A program made the translations under genes and the position numbers. Shown piece by piece: positions 1 through 7,377 of a stretch of DNA of 8,069 nt. The stretch spans positions 1 to 8,069 of the forward strand of contig JAHKZS010000045.1 in assembly GCA_020626545.1 (NCBI GenBank), read 5' to 3'. Position 1 is the first letter of the stretch, and every line of letters starts with the position of its first letter. The notes under the pieces were generated by a model, which did no database searches, was not told where the DNA came from, and was given only the letters and a program-made list of their open reading frames with translations. Origin of the DNA: a bacterium (GTDB lineage Bacteria; Bacillota; Clostridia; Oscillospirales; Acutalibacteraceae).

Positions 1-51
1 GGATACGGGAGTATGTATGCTCTGCGTATTATGGGCGACAAGGATTCTTAA
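1..51 (+). CDS. 3' end of an unidentified upstream gene (partial)
   Basis: Frame 1 is open from the window edge to a TAA at 49-51 and would end GYGSMYALRIMGDKDS. A rho-independent terminator follows about 18 bases later, which is where one would expect the end of a transcription unit, and this supports the reading of these bases as the tail of a gene on the plus strand. Sixteen residues are too few to recognise a family and I do not assign a function. The rest of the gene lies outside the window. Confidence 0.55.
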   Translation, partial: GYGSMYALRIMGDKDS

Positions 52-69
52 AACCAAAGTATAGATTAA

Positions 70-106
70 ACCCGCGTCATTTCGGCGCGGGTATTACTTT
101 TGTTTT
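70..106 (+). terminator. Rho-independent terminator of the upstream gene
   Basis: The 7-bp perfect GC-rich stem ACCCGCG (70-76) / CGCGGGT (86-92) can be extended by a T-G and a C-G pair into the loop. It is followed by a T-rich tract (ATTACTTTTGTTTT, 93-106). It lies just after the stop at 51 and before the ilvB promoter, so it separates the upstream gene from the ilv operon. Confidence 0.85.
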
Positions 107-128
107 AATATATTAACCAATAAAAGTC

Positions 129-157
129 TTTACTTTTCCACCTATTTGTATTATAAT
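129..157 (+). promoter_or_regulatory. Sigma-A-type promoter of the ilvBNC operon
   Basis: A perfect -10 box TATAAT (152-157) lies 17 bases downstream of TTTACT (129-134, 4 of 6 matches to TTGACA). Transcription would start near 164, giving a leader of only about 47 bases before the ilvB ATG. That is too short for a T-box riboswitch or a classical peptide-attenuation leader, and no terminator-like hairpin is present in it. A small 6-bp hairpin (169-174/179-184) with a 4-base loop is the only structure seen. Control by a DNA-binding repressor is possible, but I recognise no operator. Confidence 0.75.
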
Positions 158-210
158 GTAGTTTAATGTTGGATTATTATCCGAAAGTATGATTTAAGGG
201 AGATTAACCT

Positions 211-1839
211 ATGATTAGCGGAGCAGATATAATGGTAAAATGCTTACAGGCTGAGGGTATTGATACCGTATTCGGCTATCCCGGAGCAACCATTTGTCCG
301 TTTTACGATTCATTATACGATTCAGATATTAAAAGTGTATTAGTTCGTCAGGAACAGAACGCGGCTCACGCCGCAAGCGGTTACGCCCGCGCTAAAATGA
401 AACCGGGCGTATGCGTAGCTACTTCGGGTCCCGGAGCGACTAACCTCATTACAGGTATCGCCACGGCTTATATGGACTCTATCCCGATGATTGCCATTAC
501 AGGTCAGGTGCGTTCGGATTTACTCGGACGAGATGTATTCCAGGAAGCCGATATAACAGGCGCCTGCGAACCTTTTACAAAGCACAGCTACTTAGTCACA
601 AAAACCGAGGATTTACCGCGTGTATTTAAGGAAGCTTTTCACATAGCGGCTACGGGACGTCCGGGCCCTGTACTTATAGATATCCCGATTGATATTCAGC
701 TCAACGAAATTGAGAGCTTTGAGTACCCCGAAACCGTCAATATCAAGAGTTACAAACCCAACACTAAAGGTCATATAGTTCAGGTTAAAAGAGCGGTTGA
801 GCTTATTAAAAAAGCTAAACGCCCGATTATCGTATCAGGCGGCGGAGTTTTATCTTCGGGAGCTAAGCTTAAATTACAGAAATTCGCCGAAATGACTCAG
901 ATTCCCGTACTTTCAACTATGATGGGTATCGGCGTTATGCCGAGCGACCATCCGCTTTACCTCGGAATGCTCGGAACTCACGGCCGTAAATGCGCCAATA
1001 AAGCGCTCCACACCACCGATTTAGCGATAGTTTGCGGAGCGAGGCTCGGCGACAGAGCGATTGCCGCTCCCGACCAGATGAGTGAAAATACCACTAAAAT
1101 TATTCATATAGACATTGATCCCGCCGAAATCGGCAAAAACGTTAAGGTTGATATACCTATTGTCGGCGATATGAACCACGTTATGAAGAAGCTTATAGAA
1201 AATATAGGCGACTTTAGAATAAACGACGAGTGGGACGCTGAGGTTAAAGACCTCAAAGCTCATTACCAGAGCAAAATCTCCACCTTCGACGGTTACGTTG
1301 AGCCGAGAACCCTAATCGGTAAACTCAGCTCTATGTTAAAGAGCAAGGCGATTCTCTGCGCCGATGTAGGTCAGAACCAGATTTGGTGCGCCAACAACTT
1401 CAGAATCCGCGAGGGCAGATTTTTCACCACAGGCGGTATGGGTACAATGGGCTACTCTATCCCCTGCGCTATCGGCGCTAAGCTCGGACTTAAAAAACGC
1501 GATGTCGTTGTAGTATGCGGCGACGGAAGTTTTCAGATGAGCCTAAACGAGCTCTCCACTATCGTTCAGAACAACCTTAATATAAAAATTATAGTTATGA
1601 GAAATTACCGTCTTGGTATGGTAAGAGAGCTCCAGGATAATTATTATAACGGCCGTCACTCAGCGACTATCCTCAACGAGTCGCCCGATATCGTAGCCTT
1701 GGCTAAGGCTTATGGAATCGAAAGCGCTGAGGTAAGCTCTAACGAGGACGCTGAAAAATACATCCATCAGATTGTCGAGAGCGATAAGCCTTTCGTACTC
1801 GTATGTCAGGTTCATCCCGATACACCGTCTATATTGTGA
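211..1839 (+). CDS. ilvB: Acetohydroxyacid synthase, large catalytic subunit
   Basis: This ThDP enzyme condenses two pyruvates to acetolactate, or pyruvate with 2-ketobutyrate to acetohydroxybutyrate, the first common step of valine, leucine and isoleucine synthesis. The 542 residues match the family length. The N-terminal ThDP domain (about 1-165) carries the GYPGA motif and the catalytic Glu48 in RQEQNAAHAA. The GQV glutamine is Gln99, followed by the DVFQEAD segment (109-115). The central domain (about 190-325) contains CGARLGDR with the conserved Arg278. The C-terminal ThDP domain has the metal-binding GDG (437-439) and Asn465, then LGMVRELQ. The Trp found in many homologues (MVRQWQ) is Leu474 here. 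The ATG at 211 is preceded by AAGGGAGA (196-203) and gives the normal family N-terminus. ilvN follows after 8 bases. Confidence 0.97.
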   Translation: MISGADIMVKCLQAEGIDTVFGYPGATICPFYDSLYDSDIKSVLVRQEQNAAHAASGYARAKMKPGVCVATSGPGATNLITGIATAYMDSIPMIAITGQVRSDLLGRDVFQEADITGACEPFTKHSYLVTKTEDLPRVFKEAFHIAATGRPGPVLIDIPIDIQLNEIESFEYPETVNIKSYKPNTKGHIVQVKRAVELIKKAKRPIIVSGGGVLSSGAKLKLQKFAEMTQIPVLSTMMGIGVMPSDHPLYLGMLGTHGRKCANKALHTTDLAIVCGARLGDRAIAAPDQMSENTTKIIHIDIDPAEIGKNVKVDIPIVGDMNHVMKKLIENIGDFRINDEWDAEVKDLKAHYQSKISTFDGYVEPRTLIGKLSSMLKSKAILCADVGQNQIWCANNFRIREGRFFTTGGMGTMGYSIPCAIGAKLGLKKRDVVVVCGDGSFQMSLNELSTIVQNNLNIKIIVMRNYRLGMVRELQDNYYNGRHSATILNESPDIVALAKAYGIESAEVSSNEDAEKYIHQIVESDKPFVLVCQVHPDTPSIL

Positions 1840-1847
1840 GGTAAGAT

Positions 1848-3435
<1,588 letters not shown>

Positions 3436-3440
3436 CAGTT

Positions 3441-3470
3441 AACGGCTGCCAATTTGGCAGCCGTTGTTTT
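3441..3470 (+). terminator. Rho-independent terminator of ilvBNC
   Basis: A perfect 10-bp stem AACGGCTGCC (3441-3450) / GGCAGCCGTT (3456-3465) with loop AATTT is followed by GTTTT. It lies 20 bases after the ilvC stop and just beyond the 3' end of the convergent minus-strand gene (stop at 3469-3471). It may therefore act in both directions, although the tail on the minus strand is a weaker, A/T-mixed tract. Confidence 0.9.
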
Positions 3471-3780
3471 ATCGGTTTGATTTTTTTATTATAGAAACTA
3501 TTAAACCTACTATTAAGTATTCAAGAAAAACAAGTAACGCAAAACAGATAACAAAAACAATAAAAAAAGAAATATTATACAATAAATTAATTAACCATGT
3601 CAAATTATTAGTTACCTTAATTTTATCTATTATATCTCCCAATAATCCCGCGGGAATAATTGCAATAGCAAAATCAACTAAAAACAAAAATATAAGCCCA
3701 ATTACTTTAAAAGGCTTATTCTTCCATGCGGATTTCATATCCTTTTCACCGAGTAAGTCAGGAAGCAAATCATCCGCCAT
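3469..3780 (-). CDS. Small hydrophobic membrane protein of unknown function (103 aa)
   Basis: I do not recognise a family. The first 24 residues are polar and charged (MADDLLPDLLGEKDMKSAWK and onward). Hydrophobic stretches follow at about 25-50 and 60-98; the second is long enough for two membrane passes with a tight turn near Glu87. The chain ends in a basic KKSNR tail. By the positive-inside rule the basic C-terminus is probably cytoplasmic. The ATG at 3778-3780 has GGAG (3790-3793) 9 bases upstream, and it lies inside the 3' end of an overlapping 25-codon ORF, which suggests coupled translation. The DNA is very AT-rich (22 G/C in the 120 bases 3481-3600 by hand count). The reading frame is intact, the ribosome binding site is reasonable and the gene belongs to a directional cluster, so I think it is real. 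Confidence 0.7.
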   Translation of the reverse strand: MADDLLPDLLGEKDMKSAWKNKPFKVIGLIFLFLVDFAIAIIPAGLLGDIIDKIKVTNNLTWLINLLYNISFFIVFVICFALLVFLEYLIVGLIVSIIKKSNR

Positions 3781-3847
3781 AAATCAACACTCCGTTTTCG
3801 GTTATTTCCTTATCAACTATTGAAATGGTATAAATTGTATCCGACAT
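3770..3847 (-). CDS. 25-codon small ORF with near-ideal ribosome binding site
   Basis: On the minus strand an ATG at 3847-3845 opens a 25-residue frame beginning MSDTIYTISIVDKE and ending GVLIYGG, with TGA at 3772-3770. AAGGAGG (3861-3855) lies 7 bases upstream, the best ribosome binding site of the minus-strand cluster. The ORF starts about 20 bases after the stop of the DUF5684-like gene and overlaps the start of the 103-aa gene by 11 bases in another frame. It could be a genuine microprotein, a translational-coupling leader for the membrane protein, or the N-terminus of a formerly longer protein split by a one-base indel. The peptide is mildly amphipathic, with no signal peptide or clear membrane span. 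I recognise no homologue. Confidence 0.5.
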   Translation of the reverse strand: MSDTIYTISIVDKEITENGVLIYGG

Positions 3848-3854
3848 ACCTTCC

Positions 3855-3861
3855 CCTCCTT
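3855..3861 (-). promoter_or_regulatory. Strong ribosome binding site of the 25-codon ORF
   Basis: AAGGAGG on the minus strand lies 7 bases before the ATG at 3847. It falls in the gap after the stop of the upstream gene (3869-3867). Such a complete Shine-Dalgarno is the main reason to take the small ORF seriously, because the next downstream start (3780) is too far away to use it. Confidence 0.75.
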
Positions 3862-3866
3862 TTATT

Positions 3867-4310
3867 TTATCTTCCGTTCGGTCCTAAGTATTCTGATTTA
3901 TCGAACGCGGCAATCAAGCCGAATATTGTCGGCAGGAAAAAATAACCGATTTTAAATCCTCTTGTTTTTCCGAAGGAGTTGCCGAGTTGGTCGGAAACAA
4001 AAATTCCTAGAACAACACTTATTACGAACGATATAAATATAATCACAAAATAATAATTTCCGAAGACTTTAATATTGAATAAGTTTATAAAGTTTTCGAA
4101 ATATCCTAAAACACACGTTATAATATAAAGGCTGAACCAAAGCTTGGATAAATCTATAAGCTTATAAAACACCCATATTCTGTAATACGGAATAAAAGCT
4201 TTATATTTATCTTCTCCCGTCTTTTTAAATATACCGTACATAATAAGAGAAGTAAATAAATAACTGACAAGCTTTACACCAATTACTTCAATTATTTTTT
4301 CCATTCCCAT
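3867..4310 (-). CDS. DUF5684-like multi-pass membrane protein (147 aa)
   Basis: The protein resembles small membrane proteins of the DUF5684 type. Family-like elements are GEDKYKAFIPYYRIWVFYKL (32-51), the later QLGNSFGKTRGFKIGYFFLP (108-127), and the C-terminal AAFDKSEYLG. About four hydrophobic segments are seen (roughly 8-28, 57-79, 86-106, 119-136). The molecular function of such proteins is not established and none is assigned. A longer reading from 4364 exists, but the ATG at 4310 is preferred: AAGGAGG (4326-4320) lies 9 bases upstream, and the promoter -10 and -35 boxes occupy 4336-4364, so the extra 18 codons would overlap the promoter. It is the first gene of the minus-strand cluster. 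The family call is from memory of the motif pattern and unconfirmed. Confidence 0.75.
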   Translation of the reverse strand: MGMEKIIEVIGVKLVSYLFTSLIMYGIFKKTGEDKYKAFIPYYRIWVFYKLIDLSKLWFSLYIITCVLGYFENFINLFNIKVFGNYYFVIIFISFVISVVLGIFVSDQLGNSFGKTRGFKIGYFFLPTIFGLIAAFDKSEYLGPNGR

Positions 4311-4319
4311 AATAAAGCG

Positions 4320-4326
4320 CCTCCTT
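4320..4326 (-). promoter_or_regulatory. Ribosome binding site deciding the start at 4310
   Basis: AAGGAGG on the minus strand ends 9 bases before ATG 4310. The predicted transcription start is near 4329, so the mRNA would begin only a few bases before this site, with a leader of roughly 19 bases. Confidence 0.8.
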
Positions 4327-4335
4327 ATTATCTTT

Positions 4336-4364
4336 AGTATAACATTTAAAAACTTTATATTCAA
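4336..4364 (-). promoter_or_regulatory. Promoter of the minus-strand membrane-protein cluster
   Basis: On the minus strand TTGAAT (4364-4359) and TATACT (4341-4336) are separated by exactly 17 bases, a good vegetative promoter. The -35 box lies within the proximal copy of a 25-bp tandem repeat. The promoter diverges from the ffs promoter, with 34 bases between the two -35 boxes. Confidence 0.7.
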
Positions 4365-4393
4365 TATAATTTAAAAACTTAATATTCAATATA
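4344..4393. repeat. 25-bp tandem duplication between divergent promoters
   Basis: Two adjacent 25-bp units (4344-4368 and 4369-4393) differ at one position only: T at 4356 against A at 4381. Each unit begins ATTTAAAAACTT and ends ATATTCAATATA. The proximal unit contains the -35 box of the minus-strand promoter and the distal unit carries a second TTGAAT that has no matching -10. The pair lies immediately upstream of the ffs -35 box (4399-4404). It could be a recent slippage duplication, an AT-rich UP-like element, or two operator sites. Confidence 0.85.
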
Positions 4394-4398
4394 AACTA

Positions 4399-4427
4399 TT
4401 GATTTATTGTCAGAATTGTGTTACAAT
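4399..4427 (+). promoter_or_regulatory. Promoter of ffs (SRP RNA)
   Basis: TTGATT (4399-4404) and TACAAT (4422-4427) are 17 bases apart, with an extended -10 TGT (4419-4421) directly before the -10 box. Transcription would begin about 4434-4436, right at the 5' arm of the closing helix of the RNA. The AT-rich repeats just upstream resemble an UP element, as expected for a highly expressed stable RNA (inference). Confidence 0.8.
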
Positions 4428-4436
4428 AACTAAGAG

Positions 4437-4618
4437 TTGCGAACCGAATGAATTTCGTTTAAATAAGTGAGCGGCAGGCCCTGCACGATTGAGGTCTGTG
4501 AACCATGTCAGGCGGGGAACCGAGCAGCATTAAGCATGACTTAGATGCGATGTAGTAAGTCTGTCGTTCACTTATTTAAACGAGTGGCCGTAAGTACGGT
4601 CTTACGGTTTGCAATTTT
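4437..4618 (+). ncRNA. ffs: Signal recognition particle RNA (4.5S/scRNA, small type)
   Basis: This RNA binds Ffh and forms the SRP that targets nascent membrane and secreted proteins. The domain IV signature is clear: ATGTCAGG (4505-4512), a CGG/CCG stem (4513-4515/4520-4522) capped by the GGAA tetraloop (4516-4519), then AGCAGCATTAAG (4523-4534). A long hairpin arm follows outward: a perfect 15-bp helix 4456-4470/4568-4582 continues inward with about eight more pairs including wobbles. TTGCGAACCG (4437-4446) pairs with CGGTTTGCAA (4605-4614) as an outer closing helix. The mature RNA may be trimmed inside these ends, so the boundaries are approximate. I do not see a separate Alu-type domain. 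Position directly upstream of dnaX is the classic Firmicute arrangement (scr-dnaX in Bacillus). Confidence 0.92.
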
Positions 4619-4621
4619 TTT
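4588..4621 (+). terminator. Intrinsic terminator at the 3' end of ffs
   Basis: CCGTAAG (4588-4594) and CTTACGG (4601-4607) form a 7-bp stem with a 6-base loop, followed by TTTGCAA and a run of seven T (4615-4621). The 3' half of the stem overlaps the 3' arm of the outer closing helix of ffs, so the two structures are mutually exclusive. No separate dnaX promoter is visible after it, so dnaX may depend on read-through. Confidence 0.7.
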
Positions 4622-4633
4622 ACATTCAAAACT

Positions 4634-4640
4634 AAAGGAG
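4634..4640 (+). promoter_or_regulatory. Ribosome binding site fixing the dnaX start at TTG 4649
   Basis: AAAGGAG lies 8 bases before TTG 4649. A GTG at 4640 in the same frame overlaps the site itself and cannot use it, so the TTG is the better start. Confidence 0.8.
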
Positions 4641-4648
4641 TGAGTATT

Positions 4649-6400
4649 TTGTATCAGGTTTTATATCGTAAATGGAGACCTCAGAAGTTCTCGGACGTAT
4701 CAGGTCAGCCCCAGGTTACAAAAACCTTAGAAAACGAGCTCAAAAGCGGTCGTCTAAACCACGCTTACCTTTTCACAGGCTCGAGAGGTACAGGTAAAAC
4801 CACCTGCGCAAAAATACTCGCCAAGGCGGTCAACTGCCTTAACCTTCAGGACGGTAATCCTTGCTGTGAATGTGAGAACTGTAAGGGTATCGACGACGGA
4901 AGTATTCTTGACGTTGTCGAGATGGACGCGGCTTCTAACCGCGGTATTGACGATATCCGCGCGGTAATCGACGAAGCTCAGTTTCGACCCGCGAGGGCTA
5001 AGTACAGAGTATATATTATCGACGAGGTTCATATGCTCACCGATCAGGCGTTTAACGCTCTGCTCAAAACTCTCGAAGAACCTCCCGAGCATGTAGTATT
5101 TATACTGGCGACTACCGAAGTTCATAAACTGCCGACTACTATCCTCTCACGATGCCAGAGATTCGATTTTAACAGAATCTCCCCCGAGGATATTAAAAAC
5201 AGGCTGAAATTTGTAGCCGAAAACGAGGGCGCTTCCATCGAGGACGACGCGGCGTATCTTATCGCGGCGATTGCCGACGGAGCTATGCGTGACGCGCTTT
5301 CGCTTATGGACAGATGTCTCGGCACAAGCACCAATATTACGACAGAAATCGTAAGAAACTCCGCGGGACTTGCCCGCAAAGATTATCTTTTCGAGCTTTC
5401 CACCGCGTGTATAAATAAAAACACAGCTAAGGCTTTAGATGTTTTGAGCCGTCTGCACAGAGAGAGCAAGGATATGGCGCGCTTATGCGACGAGCTTCTC
5501 GACCATTTCAGAAGCCTTATGATGATTAAATGCACCAGAAATCCGCAGACTCATATCATTATGTCCGCGGATGAATTCGAAATGGCTCAGACTCAGGCTG
5601 ACTATCTCACCTTAGGCGAAATCGTCTATATTATGGACGTTTTACAGAACACTTATCAGCGTATGGGTAAGGGCAACAGCAACAAAACCGAGCTTGAAAT
5701 GGCTCTTGTTAAGCTGTCGGCTCCCGAGCTTGAGGGAACTAACGACGCGCTTGTCGCGAGAGTTTCGGCATTGGAAAAGGCTCTAAAATCAGGAGTTGCT
5801 GTAACTAATACGCCCGAGCTTAAAACCGTGGTTAAAACTCAGGAAGAAAAGCCCGAGCCCGTCGAAGTTAAAGAAACTCCGCAAGAAGCGGAAACGGTAA
5901 AGGAAAGTATTCCCGACGAAAAGGAGATACTCCCTCCCCCGCCCGCTATGGCGGATATTCCGAAAGTTGAAGCCGCTCCCGTTCCCGAAGATGAACCAAC
6001 TAAGGCGGAAACGGTTAAAGCCGAACCTCCTAAACCTAAAAGGCCGTCGGTAGATTTAGAAGCGCTTTACAATAACGCTAAGCCGTTCAGGCAATGGCCT
6101 GAGGTTGTCGAGAATATTAAGAGATACTCTAAAGGAATCGCCGCGGCGTTCAGCGGAACCAACGCTTACGAAAGCGGAAACTATCTTTTAATCGACGCGG
6201 ACAGCGACATTCCGTTCAGGCTTCTAAAGGAAAGCTCCCAGAGATCCAATCTCAAAAAAGCTGTTCAGGAGATTACAGGAAAGGCATACAGCCTCGGCCC
6301 TTACAGAAAACCCGAGGTTAAGGAAGATAAAAAAGACCCTCTTACAGATTTAATAAACAGTCTTAAAGAGAGCGATATAGATTTAAAAGTTGAAAATTGA
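4649..6400 (+). CDS. dnaX: DNA polymerase III subunit tau/gamma (clamp loader ATPase)
   Basis: It is the AAA+ motor of the clamp loader, placing the beta clamp on DNA and tethering polymerase at the fork. From TTG 4649 it has 583 residues and begins MYQVLYRKWRPQKFSDVSGQ, the family N-terminus. Visible features: Walker A GSRGTGKT (44-51); zinc module Cys63, Cys72, Cys75 and Cys78, with an extra Cys73; Walker B IIDEVH with Asp125-Glu126; and SRC (167-169) with the arginine finger Arg168. Domains II-III run to about 365. A charged, Pro/Glu/Lys-rich linker of about 90 residues with PPPP (roughly 380-470) then leads to a small C-terminal domain. No correctly phased A AAA AAG slippage signal was found, so a separate gamma product by frameshifting is not supported. 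ebfC follows after 14 bases. Confidence 0.96.
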   Translation: MYQVLYRKWRPQKFSDVSGQPQVTKTLENELKSGRLNHAYLFTGSRGTGKTTCAKILAKAVNCLNLQDGNPCCECENCKGIDDGSILDVVEMDAASNRGIDDIRAVIDEAQFRPARAKYRVYIIDEVHMLTDQAFNALLKTLEEPPEHVVFILATTEVHKLPTTILSRCQRFDFNRISPEDIKNRLKFVAENEGASIEDDAAYLIAAIADGAMRDALSLMDRCLGTSTNITTEIVRNSAGLARKDYLFELSTACINKNTAKALDVLSRLHRESKDMARLCDELLDHFRSLMMIKCTRNPQTHIIMSADEFEMAQTQADYLTLGEIVYIMDVLQNTYQRMGKGNSNKTELEMALVKLSAPELEGTNDALVARVSALEKALKSGVAVTNTPELKTVVKTQEEKPEPVEVKETPQEAETVKESIPDEKEILPPPPAMADIPKVEAAPVPEDEPTKAETVKAEPPKPKRPSVDLEALYNNAKPFRQWPEVVENIKRYSKGIAAAFSGTNAYESGNYLLIDADSDIPFRLLKESSQRSNLKKAVQEITGKAYSLGPYRKPEVKEDKKDPLTDLINSLKESDIDLKVEN

Positions 6401-6405
6401 AAGGA
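6400..6405 (+). promoter_or_regulatory. Ribosome binding site deciding the ebfC start
   Basis: AAAGGA overlaps the last base of the dnaX stop and lies 9 bases before ATG 6415. It favours that ATG over the in-frame TTG at 6397, which overlaps the dnaX stop and has no site of its own. Confidence 0.7.
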
Positions 6406-6414
6406 TTGAATAAA

Positions 6415-6765
6415 ATGAAAGCAAGATTACCTAAAGGATACGGTGGCGGCGGAGCAGGCAATATGCAGCAGATCGCCCGCCAGGCACAAAAAATGCAGGA
6501 AGCTATGGAGACAGCTACCGAAGAACTCGAGGCAAAAGAGTACAGCTCAACCTCTGGCGGCGGAGCTGTTAAAGTAACGGTAACAGGTAAACTCGAAGTT
6601 AAGTCTATCGAGATTGACCCCGAAGTAATTGACCCTGAGGATGCCGAAATGCTCTCAGACCTCATCATCGCGGCTACTAACGAAGCTTTAAGAGCCGCTT
6701 CCCAGGAAAAAGAGGATACTATGAGCGCGCTTTCGGGCGGACTTAATATCCCCGGACTGTTTTAA
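6415..6765 (+). CDS. ebfC: YbaB/EbfC family nucleoid-associated DNA-binding protein
   Basis: This family forms dimers that bind DNA and coat the nucleoid; its exact cellular role is still unclear. The 116-residue protein starts MKARLPKGYGGGG, an N-terminus typical of clostridial members. An alpha-helical segment (MQQIARQAQKMQEAMETATEELEAK, about 17-41) comes next. The central beta region has SGGGAVKVTVTGKLEVKSIEIDPE (47-70) and a second helix follows (about 76-103), the standard helix-strand-helix layout. A short C-terminal tail ends NIPGLF. It lies between dnaX and recR, the conserved position (yaaK in Bacillus), and is almost certainly co-transcribed with both. The extension from TTG 6397 would add six residues (MKGLNK) and is not preferred. 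Confidence 0.93.
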   Translation: MKARLPKGYGGGGAGNMQQIARQAQKMQEAMETATEELEAKEYSSTSGGGAVKVTVTGKLEVKSIEIDPEVIDPEDAEMLSDLIIAATNEALRAASQEKEDTMSALSGGLNIPGLF

Positions 6766-6777
6766 TCGGTAGAATTA

Positions 6778-7377
6778 ATGGCTAATTATAATGTAGCTCC
6801 GCTCGAAAAATTAGTGGAGCAGTTCGAAAAAATGCCAGGTATCGGTTATAAAACTGCCCAAAGGCTTGCATATTATGTATTAAATATGCCAAAAACAGAA
6901 GCGAGAGATTTTTCCGAAGCGATTATCGACGCTCATGAGAAGATTCATTACTGTAAGGTATGCTGTAATTTAACCGACAGCGAGCTTTGTCCTGTATGCA
7001 GAAATGAAAAGCGTGATAAAAGCGTTATCTGTGTAGTGGAAACTCCCAGAGACGCTATGGCGATGGAGGCTACCGACGAGTACAGAGGTGTTTACCATAT
7101 ACTCCACGGAGCAATCTCCCCTCTTAACGATATCGGTCCCGACGATTTAAAAATCAAGGAGCTTATCGCTAGACTTTCGGGAGATGTAACGGAGGTTATT
7201 ATGGCGACTAATCCTACCGTCGAGGGCGACGCTACGGCTATGTATATCTCACGGCTTCTGAAACCTATGGGCATAAAAGTAACTCGTCTCGCTTACGGAA
7301 TACCCGTCGGCGGAGATTTAGAGTACGCCGACCAGGTAACTTTAGCGCGCGCGTTGGAAGGCAGGAATGAGCTTTGA
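6778..7377 (+). CDS. recR: Recombination mediator protein RecR
   Basis: RecR works with RecO (and RecF) to load RecA on SSB-coated single-stranded DNA at gaps and breaks. The 199 residues are the usual length. Order of parts: helix-hairpin-helix DNA-binding motif at [17 protein letters not shown] (19-35); Cys4 zinc finger Cys59, Cys62, Cys71 and Cys74 (C-x2-C-x8-C-x2-C) plus an additional Cys63; Toprim domain from [12 protein letters not shown] (86-97) through [12 protein letters not shown] (143-154); and the C-terminal [15 protein letters not shown] segment. The ATG at 6778 lies 12 bases after the ebfC stop and has only a weak GGTAGA upstream, so translation may be coupled to ebfC. Its stop overlaps the smpB start. 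Confidence 0.96.
   Translation: MANYNVAPLEKLVEQFEKMPGIGYKTAQRLAYYVLNMPKTEARDFSEAIIDAHEKIHYCKVCCNLTDSELCPVCRNEKRDKSVICVVETPRDAMAMEATDEYRGVYHILHGAISPLNDIGPDDLKIKELIARLSGDVTEVIMATNPTVEGDATAMYISRLLKPMGIKVTRLAYGIPVGGDLEYADQVTLARALEGRNEL

Noticed and set aside
166..192. An 8-codon ORF (MLDYYPKV) in the ilvB leader, a possible attenuation peptide
   Set aside because: Its ATG lies at the predicted transcription start without a ribosome binding site, it has no run of Ile, Leu or Val codons, and no terminator/antiterminator pair follows.
3464..3823. A 119-codon plus-strand ORF opposite the minus-strand membrane protein gene
   Set aside because: It starts inside the ilvC terminator, has no ribosome binding site, and its low-complexity Lys/Ile-rich product is what the complement of an AT-rich membrane gene gives.
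4311..4364. An 18-residue N-terminal extension of the DUF5684-like protein starting at 4364
   Set aside because: The -35 and -10 boxes of the likely promoter and a perfect AAGGAGG lie within this stretch, so it is upstream DNA and not coding.
4640..4648. GTG at 4640 as the dnaX start
   Set aside because: It overlaps the Shine-Dalgarno AAAGGAG; TTG 4649 has 8-base spacing and yields the conserved MYQVLYRKWRP N-terminus.
6325..6345. A run of six A followed by G near the dnaX 3' end, resembling the AAAAAAG slippage heptamer that makes gamma in E. coli
   Set aside because: The reading frame is GAT AAA AAA GAC, so the heptamer is not phased as A AAA AAG, and it lies close to the C-terminus where a shift would not give a gamma-length product.
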